DNA of 64,000 nt, from NCBI GenBank assembly GCA_010119145.1, contig JAACSU010000007.1, positions 515,869 to 579,868 of the forward strand, in the 5' to 3' direction. Below the pieces are notes generated by a model. It saw only the letters and a list, made by a program, of their open reading frames with translations, was not told the origin of the DNA and searched no databases. Position numbers and translations under genes: made by a program. The stretch is from Candidatus Gracilibacteria bacterium (GTDB taxonomy: Bacteria > Patescibacteriota > Gracilibacteria > BD1-5 > UBA6164). Positions 1-13,298 of this stretch are shown piece by piece. Position 1 is the stretch's first letter. Every line of letters starts with the position of its first letter.

Positions 1-1
1 A

Positions 2-688
2 AAAAATATATATAGATATCACAGTATAAGTAATGCTTGGTGAGATGTTGGGTATAATTTTGTTATTTGATATGATGGAGAAATATACGAGTGAAAAAAA
101 TGAGGAGACTACGTATCATGAGCGCATTCGAAGTGGAACAATTATTCTACACTTGGTATTGCAGTTATGTGAAACTACGAAAAAAAAGAAATAAACTCTA
201 GCCAATATGAATCTTTAGAAAAATTAATTAAATACTTGGCATACAAATACTGAATAGATTTTTCAAAAAAGTATTATTACAATATGGCTTGTTCCTGAGC
301 TGCATGTAGTACTTTTCCACTTGAAACTAAACAGGATTTTACTCTTGTCTGACATAGAGATACCTGACATACGAGTTGTCCTTGAGATATGCTCTATGCT
401 CAAGTTGATGAAATGAGACTTAGAAATATAAACTTTACATCTTGATTTACACCAGTAAATCGACCTATTCAAGTTACAGAAAATATTATTGAACCAGTTA
501 ATCTTGATAATGAAAAACTACAAAAAGTTATTTTACTGATTTCAGATTTTACTCTCGATCAAAAGTTACAAATCTTAGAGAGAATAAAAATATATCTTGA
601 GAGAGATAATATTTCTGAAAATATTCTAAAAGAGCTCCAAATAATAGAATTATGAGTGAATCAATCTATAGAGATATCTGAATCATAG
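2..688 (+). CDS. PGRP-type N-acetylmuramoyl-L-alanine amidase (5' truncated)
   Basis: Cleaves the amide bond between N-acetylmuramic acid and the stem peptide of peptidoglycan. The frame is open from the left window edge, so the N-terminus is missing. Visible blocks are YHSISNAWGDVGYNFVIG, an invariant TLGIAVMGNY block, and the PGRP/amidase_2 signature GHRDTGHTSCPGD, whose His and Cys are the classic zinc ligands. Several of these glycines are TGA (350-352 for example). After the catalytic domain comes a tail of about 90 residues without a recognised domain. It ends at TAG 686-688. The family assignment is secure; whether it is secreted cannot be seen because the start is outside the window. 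Confidence 0.9.
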
Positions 689-891
689 CACTTAACATAA
701 TATATTAATGTGTTTAATTTTTAATGAGATGTTTATATAAGATTAAAATATAACTTTTGAATAATTAAACTTAAAATTTAGTAATTAAATTATTAGATAA
801 AAATTTTTTAATTTAATAATTTAATTATTAAATTAAACAAAATAAGTAATTTATACAAATATTATAAACAGTCATTCAATCTACAATTTTG

Positions 892-937
892 ATATTAATT
901 ACTTAACATAAGTTATATTATGTTAAGTAATTAATAT
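892..937. repeat. 20-bp-arm AT-rich palindrome
   Basis: Left arm 892-911 and right arm 918-937 are perfect reverse complements around the 6-nt loop GTTATA. It lies between the amidase and the next gene. There is no T-run directly after it, so it is not a textbook terminator, but it could be a bidirectional terminator or a protein-binding site. The rest of 689-1019 is AT-rich and holds no gene I can support. Confidence 0.7.
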
Positions 938-1019
938 TTATGCAATCTTCACATACTTTACTATCTATTTCCCCTACTGTTCCTATAATTGAAAATAATA
1001 TAATTCTTTTTTATAAATA

Positions 1020-2048
1020 ATGAAAAAAACAATACTGTGACTTTGTGTTCTTATATTTCCATTTTCTGTTTCAGCAAATACGTTTCAAAATATTGTAGTG
1101 AACTGAATCACATTTAACAATGTTGTATACGATATTAACGATGATGATTACAAAATACATGTTGCTATATCAGATTCTGAAACAAATATAGATGATTTAG
1201 CAAAACAACAAAATGCTATCACTTGAATTAATGGTATATTCTTTTGTCCAAAGGACTATACAGTATGTAATTGAAAAAGCTCTACTATCAATGAACGAAT
1301 AGTTAACTGAGTAGATTATAGCTTCTACCCTGACTCTTGAGAACGGTGAATATTTTGATGGGATAAAGATTGAGTTCCTTTGCTTCACCAAACAAATAGA
1401 ATAAATGCTGATTCTCGTGCAGATATTTTTGAAGGAATGTGAAATTTCCCTATTCTGTTTGCAAATGGTATTAGTCAATTAGAGCATTATCATGACGTTT
1501 GACTCTACGATAACAAGATGAAAAGTGCAATGAAAAGACACTATATTTGTTCAAACAAAGATAAAACACAAATAACTTTTGGGAGTACCTCGGCAGCTTC
1601 GCTAAACGATCTGACTCCTGCCCTTTACGAATTAGGATGCTGGGATGCTATAAACTTAGACGCGTGAAATTCAAGTCAATTTCTTTATAACGGGAGACGT
1701 TTAGAATATTCATGAAGAAATATTCTTGATGGCTTTGTTGTTGAAAGAGTATGACTCAATGTATCTAATGAAGAAATGAAGATTGATAAAATAATGAAAA
1801 TTTTAGCTCCAGCTTTTAAAAAGGCATCTCTGAGCAATGCAAACATTCGTATTGATGCAGTGCTTTGAGCTATTAAAACAGCTCGATCTAAAATTTATGA
1901 GGAAAATTCTATTGATACCTATGATAACAATTGAAATAATATAGGTTATACCATTGATATAAAATCACTTAAAACCCATACTCGAGTTTATTTACTTAAT
2001 AGACTTGAACGAGAACTACAAATATTTCAAAAAGATCTCAATTCTTAA
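1020..2048 (+). CDS. NAGPA-domain phosphodiester glycosidase-like secreted protein
   Basis: 342 residues. A signal peptide (Lys-Lys, hydrophobic stretch to about residue 17, then SVSAN) marks it as exported. The body carries hallmarks of the NAGPA/DUF2233 phosphodiester glycosidase family: a GINGIFF block near residue 65, NFPILFANG in the middle, and NLDAGNSSQFLYNGR later, where GN and the following SS form the usual active-site region. Relatives hydrolyse phosphodiester-linked sugars in exopolysaccharide or wall metabolism; the substrate here is unknown. The C-terminal 100 residues look helical and are not part of the domain. It converges on murD and overlaps its stop by 4 nt. Confidence 0.85.
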
Positions 2049-3400
2049 TAAGAAACGACTTCTTTTCTAAATTCATTCGCCTTTTCGATATAATTTTTCC
2101 AAAGAGAAAAACTTGGAGCAGCACAAGATAACAAGGCTACTCTTCCAGGAAAGGTTGTTTTATAAGCAAAATCAACTCACGATTTCATGCTTCTGGTTTT
2201 TAAAAATTGGAGAATCATTCCATCTATTTCCATTTCAAATGGCACTTCATAGTCTCTATGAAGTATTTCAGGAAATATTTTTTCTGAAGTATCAGGAAAT
2301 CCAATAATATTTTGAATATTACTTCTAAGTATAGTTTCTCGAATTGTTTTAAAATCAAATCAACTATCTTCTCAACCTAAAAAGAGTGTCTGAATTGGTC
2401 AATCAAAGCTTTTTATCGCTGCTATGGTGCTTTCTGGAGTAGTTGCTATTGCATCGTCTACAAATATTATTCATTCGTATTCACCTATAATTTCTATTCG
2501 GTGAGGAAGTCCCTTAAACTTTGGTAATATATCATGCAGAAGTTTTGAAATATTTTTTGAGTCTTGTAAAATAACATCAAGAATAGTAATAACTCCCAAA
2601 ATATTTTTTTTGTTGTGTTCTCACTTAAGTCATATTTCATCTGTTCAAAAAACTAGCTCATTTCAAATATAAAATCCTGCCTCAATGTATTTATACTTTT
2701 GGTCACCATCAAAATAAATAATATTTTTTTTATTTATTTCTGAAAACTCTTCTTTGAACTCCTCTTGAATCACACTTATTGTAGCTCACTTTACTATATT
2801 CTTTTTAGCGTTTTTATATATTTCTAAACTTGTATGCCAGTCTAAATGACACGGATAGACATTGTTGAAATATCAGATATACAGATTAGGAATGAAATCT
2901 TGTAACATATAACTCGACATTTCATACACAACAAAATCATGAACTTCATGAGATAATAAATCAATTTCATCAAGTACTGGAGCTCATATATTTCAAACTA
3001 AAACAGTGTCATATCAAGCAGCTTTTAGCATTGTATACAGAAGTGTCGCAACAGTAGATTTCCCCTTTGTTCCTGTGATTCAGATTATTTTACCAGTATA
3101 ATTTTCTGAAAATATTTGTGTTTGTGATATGAGTTTATGTTTTACTTCAGCTATCTTTTTATGAAAGGGACTAATTCCAGGTGACTTTATTATATAATCA
3201 TATTTTGAAAGATCACTCAGGTATCTATTTCATGAAATATAATTAATACCAGAAATCTTTTCTATTCATTCAGAAATTTCTTTATCCAGAATAGTAATAT
3301 CACTTATTCATAAACTCTGCAAAAAAGAAAGACTACTTCTTCCCTCTTTTCAAAATCAAAGTATAGCAATCTTTTTATTTTTTAGGTCATCTATTTTCAT
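2045..3400 (-). CDS. murD: UDP-N-acetylmuramoylalanine--D-glutamate ligase
   Basis: 451 residues, normal for MurD. Adds D-glutamate to UDP-MurNAc-L-Ala in cytoplasmic peptidoglycan synthesis. It starts with a Rossmann-like glycine loop (AILGFGKEGRSS), has the Mur-ligase P-loop [10 protein letters not shown] near residues 107-116, the central [11 protein letters not shown] segment, and ends with the MurD-typical [19 protein letters not shown] block. Many glycines are TGA. The presence of a Mur ligase implies a peptidoglycan wall, in line with the amidase and endolysin nearby. It converges on the glycosidase gene with a 4-nt overlap. Confidence 0.95.
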
Positions 3401-3437
3401 AATTGTTTATAATTATGTACAAAATTTGATAATAAAA

Positions 3438-4124
3438 CTATTTCTTTCTATGACTAGCTTCCTCGAGTAATACTTCATCATTATGATCTATTGTTTCTTC
3501 TATATCTCTCAGTTTAGCAGATTGAGATTTTACGTATTTAACATACGCTATTATTATAGTACCAAGTATAACTATTAAATATAGTAAAACTTCTGAACTG
3601 AGTGATTTAATAAGATCATCATTTTTTCATGCAACATATCAAATAGAGAGGAGAACCAGATTCCAGATTCCAGCTCAAACTGCAGTAAATACTATAAATG
3701 TACCAAAATTCATATGAAATATACCTGCAGGTATAGAGATGAGTTGTCTCACAGCTGGAATAAATCTCCCGACAAGTGTTGTGATTGCTCAGTGTTTTTT
3801 AAAGTACGTTTCAGATTGGAGGTAATGCTTCTCGTTTAGAAGTATATATTTACCGTATTTATGAATGAGTGATTTTACCACTGGTTTTCAAAGATACATT
3901 CAAAGAAAATAATTTATACTTGCTCCCACTATTGCTCAAAGCGTTCAAGCTAATAGAGCAAGTCAAAAATCCATTCTCCCTAAACTTGCAAGGTATCAAG
4001 CTGGTATCATAGCAACCTCACTTGGAAACGGTATAAACGACGATTCTATCGTCATCATGATAAATATACCAAAATAACCAAGTCCATCTACGAGACCTAA
4101 TATAATATCAACAATGTTATGCAT
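3438..4124 (-). CDS. DedA family membrane protein
   Basis: 228 residues. DedA/SNARE-associated family proteins are polytopic inner-membrane proteins linked to lipid-carrier flipping and envelope homeostasis. Visible family marks are the N-terminal YFGIFIMMTIESSFIPFPSE region, with the charged-proline motif that follows the first helix, and the later GRFIPAVRQLISIPAG motif, which is diagnostic. Four or five hydrophobic segments are followed by a charged cytoplasmic tail. It starts 38 nt upstream of murD's start on the same strand, so the two may be cotranscribed. Confidence 0.9.
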
Positions 4125-4225
4125 GTTTTTTAGTTTAATAATATTACTATTACTATACTCAAGCAGCAAAAAAGACCAAAAAATTATTTTCGGTCTTTAA
4201 TTCTTTTAAGTAAAGATGAATATAC

Positions 4226-4561
4226 CTAAGAAAGTTTTATCCCATTTAGAACATTACTATCTACAGTTGTTAGTACAACTCAATGTTCAGTTTGCACTCA
4301 AGTAATAAGAAACTCACTCATAAAATTCCCTATTTGTTTCGGTCATAAGTTTATCACTCAAATAATCTGTTTTCATATTAGTTCTCATTTACTATAGAGT
4401 TGAGTTATTTGTGCTGAAGTTTTTTTTATACCAATTTCTTTTCCAAAATCTACCCATACTTTATAACTGGGTTTATTAATTTCAGGAAAATCTTGAACCT
4501 CTATTATTGTTCAAACTCTCATATCTAAACCTTCAAAATCTTTCCAAGAAATAGTATTCAT
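4226..4561 (-). CDS. csaA: CsaA-like tRNA-binding (EMAP/OB-fold) protein
   Basis: 111 residues, the usual size for CsaA. The protein is one OB-fold tRNA-binding domain: DMRVGTI near residue 12, PSYKVWVDFG, KKTSAQIT, then IGVINLGPKQIGNFMSEFL and a C-terminal VVLTTVDSNVLNG. Bacterial CsaA homologues bind tRNA and were described as export-related chaperones. It uses TGA for several conserved glycines. It sits between a 67-residue gene upstream and the DedA gene downstream. Confidence 0.88.
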
Positions 4562-4565
4562 AATT

Positions 4566-4769
4566 TTAAGTATCTAAAATATCATGTATGTCTTTCTTTC
4601 ACGATGCAACTGCCTCACAAGGATTGATTTTAATACGTGTTAAAGGTTTTGGTGCTATAAATCCTTCAGGAATTCTTGTTCATTGATCTGATCAGGCTTT
4701 TGGATAAATAGATAAATCTGGGAATCATGTTTCAGGGTTTATATTTCAAAAATTTGTTCCGTACGGCAT
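4566..4769 (-). CDS. hypothetical protein, 67 aa
   Basis: A short open frame beginning MPYGTNFGNINPETGFPDLS and ending in a charged IHDILDT tail. It runs in the same direction as the CsaA-like gene, 4 nt before that gene's start, so coupled translation is likely. It is proline- and glycine-rich with no transmembrane stretch. I do not recognise the family. Confidence 0.6.
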
Positions 4770-4858
4770 ATTAAATTTTTAGTAAATAAAACTAACTTTA
4801 GGAATTATTGAAATTTAATCAAGAAAAAAATCCTACACTGTTGTAAGATTTTTTTAGC

Positions 4859-6751
<1,893 letters not shown>

Positions 6752-6941
6752 GTAATTGAGTTATTTATACAATATATGTGTCTTTTGCACTTTTAAATTA
6801 TGCTGCATTATTGTATGGGAAAGGTATGTATTTGCAAATAGAAGTGATATAGATTTATTTCTGTATATATTGCGAAAATCAAAGTTTGTAAAAAATATTT
6901 CTTGAATACAATTTGTATAAATATAGAATAAAATAAATACA

Positions 6942-8654
6942 GTGGACCATTTAAAAATTAAAATTGAAAAACTCGAGTTTCAAGGAGAACCAGTCCTGCG
7001 AGATATTGAGCTTACGATAAATCAAAATGATAAAATATCTATCGTCTGACCAAATGGATCTGGGAAAACTACCTTTATGAAAACCGTTGTAGGAAATATC
7101 AAAAACTATGAGGGTTTTATTGAGAATGTCGGAAATATGACTCTATGATATCTCCATCAAGTTTATAGTGATAATGAAGAAAAGACAGTTCACGAGGAAC
7201 TTAGAGAAGCGTTTACTCAAATACAGTCAATGGAACGTAAACTGAAAGAACTTGAGGAGAAAATGTCAGAAGACACATGAGTAATAGAAGAATATACCGA
7301 CCTCCTAGAACAGTTTGGGAACATAGGATGATATGAGTTTGAAAACAAAATTCATCAAGTGAGCCAAGGTATTTGAGTTCTAGAACTTTTAGATAAAAAG
7401 CTCTCAGAAATATCTTGATGACAAAGAACGAAAGTAGCACTTGCAAAGGTATTACTAGAATCACCCGATATGCTCTTTCTAGATGAACCTACCAATTTTA
7501 TAGACATGAGCTCTGTTGAATGGCTTGAGAGCTATCTGCAGAACAAATGGAATGGTTGATATGTGATTATTTCTCATGATAGAGAGTTTCTTGATAAAAC
7601 TTGTACTAAAACTCTGGAAATACAACCAGGTCGACCAAGTACCATGTATCATTCTGGCTACAGTGATTATGTAATTGAAAGAGAAAAAGTAGAAAAAATT
7701 AGAATGGATGACTGGGGACGACAACAAGATTATATTGGAAAACAAGAGCAACTCATAAATAGATTTCGAGCAGGTTCAAGAGCAGGTTGGGCAAAAAGTC
7801 GAGAAAAAATGATTGAAAAAATTGAGAAGTTAGAAAAACCTTTTATTCCTCAAAAACCAAACTTCTTCTTTGAATATTCTGGAGAATCTCCTGAAAAATT
7901 GGTAAGTTACAAAGAAGCATTTATTGGTCGAAGTGAAAGCCTCTTTTTTATTAATGAAATTACACTTCATAAATGAATGAGGGTCTGAGTCGTATGAGAA
8001 AATGGTGTTTGAAAATCAACATTTATTAAAACTATATTAGGTCAGATTCCTTTACTAGATGGGTATCAATCAATTTGAAAAGCTTCTGAAATACTCTACT
8101 ACTCTCAAATGCATGAGGAGCTCTACAAAGACCTCACTATGCGAGAAAATTTTCATAAACACTGAGTAAATTATCCAGATGAACATCTCATCTGACTTAT
8201 TAAGCATTATCTCTTTGAAAAAACCGACTTAGATAAAAAAGTATCAGAACTTTCTGGAGGTCAAACCAGTAAGCTCCTATTTGCTATTCTTTGACAAAAA
8301 TCCTCCAACCTCTTAATTTTTGATGAACCAACAAATCATCTCGATTATGACACTCGCGAGTCTCTTGAGGAATCACTCAGAGCATATAAATGAACCATAT
8401 TATTTATTTCTCATGATAGATACTTTGTGAATAAGCTCGCAACTCATATATGGTTTATACATGATGGAGAGCTCTCAATTTCGTACTGAAACTATGAGGA
8501 TTATAGGTTCAAGATTGAGCATAAACTAGATATGGATATGCATCTCTTTGATGAACAAGCAGAGCTCAATCTTGTATTAGAAGAAAAGCTTTGAGAAAAA
8601 GAATTTAAGAGACTCAAAAATAAATTTAGTCGAGATAAAAAAAGAAGGAGATAA
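6942..8654 (+). CDS. ABC-F family ATPase (ribosome-associated type)
   Basis: 570 residues with two ABC cassettes and no transmembrane segments, so an ABC-F protein; these act on ribosomes as translation factors or in antibiotic resistance. Cassette 1 has Walker A GPNGSGKTT (first glycine TGA at 7047), signature SGGQR written TGA-TGA at 7416-7421, and Walker B FLDEPT. A linker with arginines around INRFRAGSRAGWAKSR follows, then cassette 2 with GENGVGKST, LSGGQTSK and IFDEPTNHLD. The start is GTG 6942, because an in-frame TAG precedes it and no ATG fits; an AT-rich TATAAA lies just upstream. Ends in a terminator. Confidence 0.93.
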
Positions 8655-8669
8655 TCTCCTTCTTTTTTT
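8644..8669 (+). terminator. intrinsic terminator of the ABC-F gene
   Basis: An 8-bp perfect stem (8644-8651 with 8655-8662) whose 3-nt loop is the TAA stop codon itself, followed by seven T. The stop codon inside the loop makes gene end and terminator coincide. Confidence 0.85.
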
Positions 8670-9228
8670 ATCTGAATATTTCTGGAGGAAAAACTGATTG
8701 TCAGTTCAAGACTTGTGAATCCTCAAATTTAAAAATACTAATTTCTCCACTTGGTTCCAAATAACATCTCATAATTTCACCAGTATTTTTAATTCATTGA
8801 ATTCTCAGTTTACTATAAAATGCTTTTAAAGGAATGTCTTTTTTAAAAAGCATTTTTTCATCAATAACTCCATTTTCTATTATTAAGACAGGATCTGGAA
8901 CTGCGAGTTGGAGAAAAAAATCATTTTTAAGAGTAAGATGTGTGAGAAATTCTTTGAGAACAATTATAAATGTTAATGCTGCAACACCGTATAAAAGTGG
9001 TACAGTTGCATAAAACATTGGATCTCAAGCAGCGCTTCACATAGCAACTACAAGAAAATAATCAAAGAAACTCATATCTTTGAGTCACTTTCATGATACA
9101 ACTCTTAATAGAACTACAGCTGTAACAAATATAACAACTACTCTAAATAATATTTCAAATAAATACCATAAACTAGCATCACCAAGAAACATTCTTCCAA
9201 ATTCAAATGGGACAAAATCAAATTCCAT
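8668..9228 (-). CDS. YetF/DUF421-like membrane protein
   Basis: 186 residues. Three hydrophobic segments at the N-terminus (about 20-40, 50-70, 80-95) are followed by a soluble domain starting at VPDPVLIIENGVID, typical of the YetF/DUF421 family (membrane anchor plus small beta-rich domain). The family has no firm biochemical role. Its stop lies inside the terminator of the convergent ABC-F gene. It may be cotranscribed with the 77-residue membrane protein gene upstream. Confidence 0.8.
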
Positions 9229-9301
9229 ATAATTATCTTAATAAGTTAATACTCATTATTATATGAACGTAAATGTATAGAATACGTATGAAAACAAAAA
9301 A

Positions 9302-9535
9302 CTACTCCTCTCAAAGTTTTTCGAGATTGTTATCATTAAGGACAAGAATAGCAATTCAAATCACTATAGATAAAATACTTGAGAGGACCCAAAATTGAGG
9401 CAAAAAAAAGTGATCTAAAAGGTTCCATATTCATCTCCATATCATTATTATGGCAACTGAAATTAAAAATATTCGTAAATCATTGAGGAGTGATTTTTTG
9501 GTAAATCTTTTTTCTACTTCTTTTTTCTCAAACAT
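9302..9535 (-). CDS. small membrane protein, 77 aa
   Basis: A charged N-terminus (MFEKKEVEKRFTKKS) precedes two hydrophobic segments, one containing two tryptophans and one near FWVLSSILSIVIGIAILVL. It ends in a short charged tail. The layout resembles the 2TM-domain proteins found near sensors in many bacteria, but the match is loose. Same strand as the YetF-like gene, about 70 nt upstream of it. Confidence 0.65.
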
Positions 9536-9591
9536 GTATTCAAATATTATATTTTATTTAATATAATTCTATCATACAAACTCAGAAAAAT

Positions 9592-9625
9592 AAAAAAATC
9601 TCAGACATTATTCTGAGATTTTTTT
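9592..9625. terminator. bidirectional intrinsic terminator
   Basis: A 10-bp stem (9596-9605 with 9612-9621) and a 6-nt loop, with an A-run on the left and a T-run on the right. It can end leftward transcripts from the small gene at 9649-9843. Confidence 0.85.
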
Positions 9626-9648
9626 ATTTTTTGAATAGGAGTAATTTA

Positions 9649-9843
9649 CTAGTACTTCCCTGCTGTTACAAATGCTATTTCATACTCAGTATCAGCTAAA
9701 TCACAAGAGGCTTGAGATAATTTAGCTGCTGCATTAGGTTGAAAGTATAAATTTTGGCAATAATTTTGGTGTCGTATCTGCATTTCATCTCGTGAAATAT
9801 CATGTGAAGAAGCATAAACAATGAGTGCAAGAAGAAAATCCAT
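9649..9843 (-). CDS. hypothetical small protein, 64 aa
   Basis: Begins MDFLLALIVYASSHD, with a short hydrophobic N-terminus too brief for a clear signal peptide, then a charged and alanine-rich body with two cysteines. It ends at TAG and is followed by a good terminator, which favours a real transcript. No family recognised. Confidence 0.5.
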   Translation of the reverse strand: MDFLLALIVYASSHDISRDEMQIRHQNYCQNLYFQPNAAAKLSQASCDLADTEYEIAFVTAGKY

Positions 9844-9906
9844 ATTGTGAAAAACTGAAAAGTAATAGCTTTAATATAAGGATTTATATGTTGCTTGCAA
9901 AAGATT

Positions 9907-11169
9907 TTAAGAAGCTTCTTTGACAGTTTCAAAGTGTATATTTTTATAAACAAGCGAACTTATTAAAACTCAAACAAGTGGAAGGATACTAAGGAGAAAA
10001 TATATAGAAAAATCTATATGAGTATATATAAGAGTGGCTAATATAGGGATTCAAACTGATATGAAGCTCTCTAAACCAGCAACCATTCACATAATTTCTC
10101 ATTGATTTTTTTTATCCACGCTTCTTGAAAATAAAGAACTCAGCGTACTCCAAGAGAGAGAAATACCGAGCACAGCAAAAAAATAAAAAACAGTAAATAA
10201 TATGATATTTTTAGTTGAAGCCATTGCAAGAAATCATAATCACATAAAAATCATTCATATATAAAGACTTTTGCGATCTCGAAATTTTTTCACAAAATAT
10301 CGTATAGAAACTGTTTGATGAAATATAAGAAACATTCCCGTGAATGTCATATAATATCATACATTGATAGCATCGAATCTAAATACATCTATTAGGTATA
10401 ATGCGGAAATACTTGTATATCAAACAAATGCAGAAAACATACAAATTTTCATAAATATAGTATATCTAATATTTTTGAATTTTCACCATTTTGATATTTG
10501 AGCAAACAAATTTGTATTTTTGAGTGAGATTTTAATCTTTGATTTTTTATCTTCTTCTGCAATTGATTCTTGTAAAAAGAAAATCATGATTAGAAGAGTT
10601 ATAAAAGAAATGATAGTACCAGCAATTGCCGTTCACAAATAACCATAACTTGTTCACATAGAAAATGCTCAAATAGATGGACCTACAACAATTGCAAGTC
10701 ACATAATAGCTCCATTCATTCAAAAAACTTTCGTTCTTTCTGAAGGTGTAGATAGATCAGCTATGATAGCTTGTGCTACGGAATTATTTCATCAAGTAAT
10801 TCCATCAAATACACGAGATAAAAAAATTACAAGAATTGGAAGAGATATGAACGATAAAAACTGATACTCTGGAAGTAAGTATGACACTCAAAGTACAACC
10901 CAAGACAACATAGTTCCTGCTTGAGTAATGATCAAAATAGGTTTTCTTCAATATTTATCTGAAAGAGAACCTAAGATTGGAGCAGCCAAGAATTGAAATA
11001 AACTAAAAGTACCAAGTAATATTCACAGGACTACTTCAGGGGCTTCATAAATTTTAATGATAAAAGGAAGGACTGGAAAAAGCATAGTAAAACTTAATCC
11101 GTTTACAAAAGTGATAAGAAATACAATGAAAAATCGAGATTTCATCATATTTAGGAATGTGTTTTTCAT
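9907..11169 (-). CDS. MFS transporter (drug-efflux type)
   Basis: 420 residues with about 12 hydrophobic segments. The inter-helix motif GSLSDKYGRKP after helix 2 is the MFS motif A (two of its glycines are fixed by the TGA=Gly reading), and the next segment has SRVFDGITGGN as in tetracycline-type antiporters. The substrate cannot be read from sequence. Its ATG overlaps the TAA of the upstream ATP-grasp gene by one base (TAATG), so the two are translationally coupled, and the carrier may export the product of that enzyme. Confidence 0.92.
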
Positions 11170-12536
11170 TATTTATAGTCGTGAAAGAATGTTTTTTCTA
11201 TAATTTTAAATTTTTTCTTTTTATAGAGTTCAAAATTCTCGTCATCAAATTCTAAAATATAATCAAGTTTCGTAAGTTTTTCTCTATAAAAAGGAAAAAA
11301 GTTAAATCCAGAAGAATATTTCACGTAAAAATCTATTTTTTTGATTCTGATTCAAAAAGTTCTGAGAAAATAATCCTTTAGAAAACTTTGAAACGAGACT
11401 TCAAATATATTCCCAGTTTTTTTCAGTATATCTATATAATTTGTTGTATCTACGAAATTAGTTTTGATTCGAACAAAATTGAGATTATGTTCTTGTTCTT
11501 TGAAGCTATAAATATTTCATTTAAGTTGTTTGAATCTTGAAGTATCTTTTTCAACGAGTAGGTAATACGGTATTCTTTTTATATCTGTATTGTAGATTTC
11601 TTTTATAAAAATTTTTCTATATCACCCATATCTTGCTCCCCACTCTAAAAATCATATTTTTTTAGCAGTTTTATCGTATTTATATTCGAGGTGTATCACT
11701 CATCGGTAATCAATTTCCTCGAGTTTAACTCTGAGTTGTTCAAGTAAACTTAGCTCAAGTTTCGCGAGCATAGAAAAATCTAGATGATAACTAATTGGAA
11801 GAATAAAATTAAAATGTTTTTGTAGCTCTTCCCCATATTTTGCAAGAAACTCTTTTGAAAATTTGTTTTTATCAGAAAGCTCAATCATTGCTATCTCACG
11901 AGCATATGTCAGGAGATACATTTTAGAATCAGCGTAAAATACATCAACAGAATAGAGTTCTCAACCTATATATTCCTCAATCATATAGTCAAAGTTTCGA
12001 GAAAGTTTAGGGAGAATATCAAGAAAATCTTCTTTCGAGGTAATTTTAAAAGTACTTCGTGACGCACTTGCATTGGTTGGTTTAATAATACTCATTGGAC
12101 CAACTCAATCTAAAAGTTCATCATATTCCATATGCATAACTTCCTTGTATGTTCGCTTCATTATATTTTTCTCTCAAACATCTCAGAGAAATTTTTGCAT
12201 GACATCTTTCTCTTTGAAAATTTTTGGATTTATTTTAGATCCAAATGATTTATTAAATACCTTAATGGCATATTTAGAATTATCATCTCAAGAAAACAAT
12301 GGCAATACCATATATTCTGGAAAATCTGTGTACGCAGTATTTATAGCTCTGTTGAGTCAGTTAACACCAGTATAACTGACAATAGAAATATTTGAAGGAA
12401 TCTTTATTTTGAGTGTATCTTTGTTTCAAGAATATAAGAGTCGGATTTTAGTATATGGGAGAGTACTAAATGAAAGAAGTGTTTCTTTCGATACATTTGC
12501 AACTTGAGCCAGAAGAAGAGTTTTAGTATTTTTCAT
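11169..12536 (-). CDS. ATP-grasp domain protein, possible carboxylate-amine ligase
   Basis: 455 residues. The middle has the ATP-grasp pattern: a VGPMSIIKPTNASASRSTFKI segment near residue 165 (phosphate-binding loop region), MIEEYIGGELYSVDVFY about 40 residues later, and HLEYKYDKTAKKIGFLEWGARYGGYR, where the acidic and asparagine/arginine positions bind metal and ATP. ATP-grasp enzymes join a carboxylate to an amine or thiol. The acceptor is unknown. The last 130 residues are unrecognised. Coupling to the MFS gene by TAATG suggests an enzyme-exporter pair, by analogy with peptide ligase/exporter pairs; this is inference. Confidence 0.75.
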
Positions 12537-12686
12537 AAATGCTTGAGTGAATTAACTGCTGAATTTTAATTATATATTTCAAATAGCAAACTAAAAATGT
12601 AACTCTATTTATAGCTATAAAAATTGATTTATATCAAATTTAAAATAGCATAGAGAAGTAAATTATATTTTTTAAAGATATTTCTC

Positions 12687-13226
12687 ATGAACAAAGTACA
12701 ACTTTCTACAATCTGAATGCTCACAGCTCTTGTAATTCTTACGTCTTGCGCAAACAAAAATGAAGTTCAAATTAACTCAAGTTCTAGTGGCTGAATTACC
12801 CCAGTTCAAGCAACAACTCAAGAACAAGATGAAACTACATGAACAGGGAGCGAAGAAATAGTTGAACAAGAAGCAGTCGAAGAAGAGGTACTAGAAGTTC
12901 AATCTACAAACTGAAGTAGAGTTACTCTCAATGATATTAAAGAGTGAACTACTATTACATCTTGAGAAATTGTCATTTGAACTGTAAGTGTTGATTGGTA
13001 CAAAGATAGTGAATTTCCAATTAGTCTTATAGCTGAAAATGGAACCATACTAGCTACCAGTACAGCTTCAGGTGAAGTAATTGATGAACAGTGAAATCCA
13101 ACTGGAGATAACGTTCAATATGTTGCTGAACTCATCTTTGAAGTTCCTGAAGGAGTTACCAAGGCTACCCTCAAACTAGAATCTGCTAATTCTGGAGACT
13201 TTTTAGAAATTCCGGTAAGCTTATAA
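12687..13226 (+). CDS. lipoprotein with Gmad2-like domain
   Basis: 179 residues. A lysine-containing start, a hydrophobic segment and the lipobox LTSC near residue 19 predict a lipoprotein. An acidic, Ser/Thr-rich linker follows, then a C-terminal domain with the Gmad2 (immunoglobulin-like) pattern: IVIGTVSVDWYKDSEFPISL, a GTILATSTA turn, and FEVPEGVTKATLKLES before EIPVSL. The domain is found on exported proteins of spore formers and many candidate-phyla bacteria. A related lipoprotein lies on the other side of tex. Confidence 0.8.
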
Positions 13227-13246
13227 TTTTCATATCATCGAATACT

Positions 13247-13275
13247 AAAGCTCTCATTGAGGAGAGCTTTTTTTT
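13247..13275 (+). terminator. intrinsic terminator
   Basis: A 9-bp stem (13247-13255 with 13262-13270), 6-nt loop and a T-run, 20 nt after the lipoprotein stop and 23 nt before the tex start. Confidence 0.9.
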
Positions 13276-13298
13276 ATCTAAATAATGCTTCATCACTT

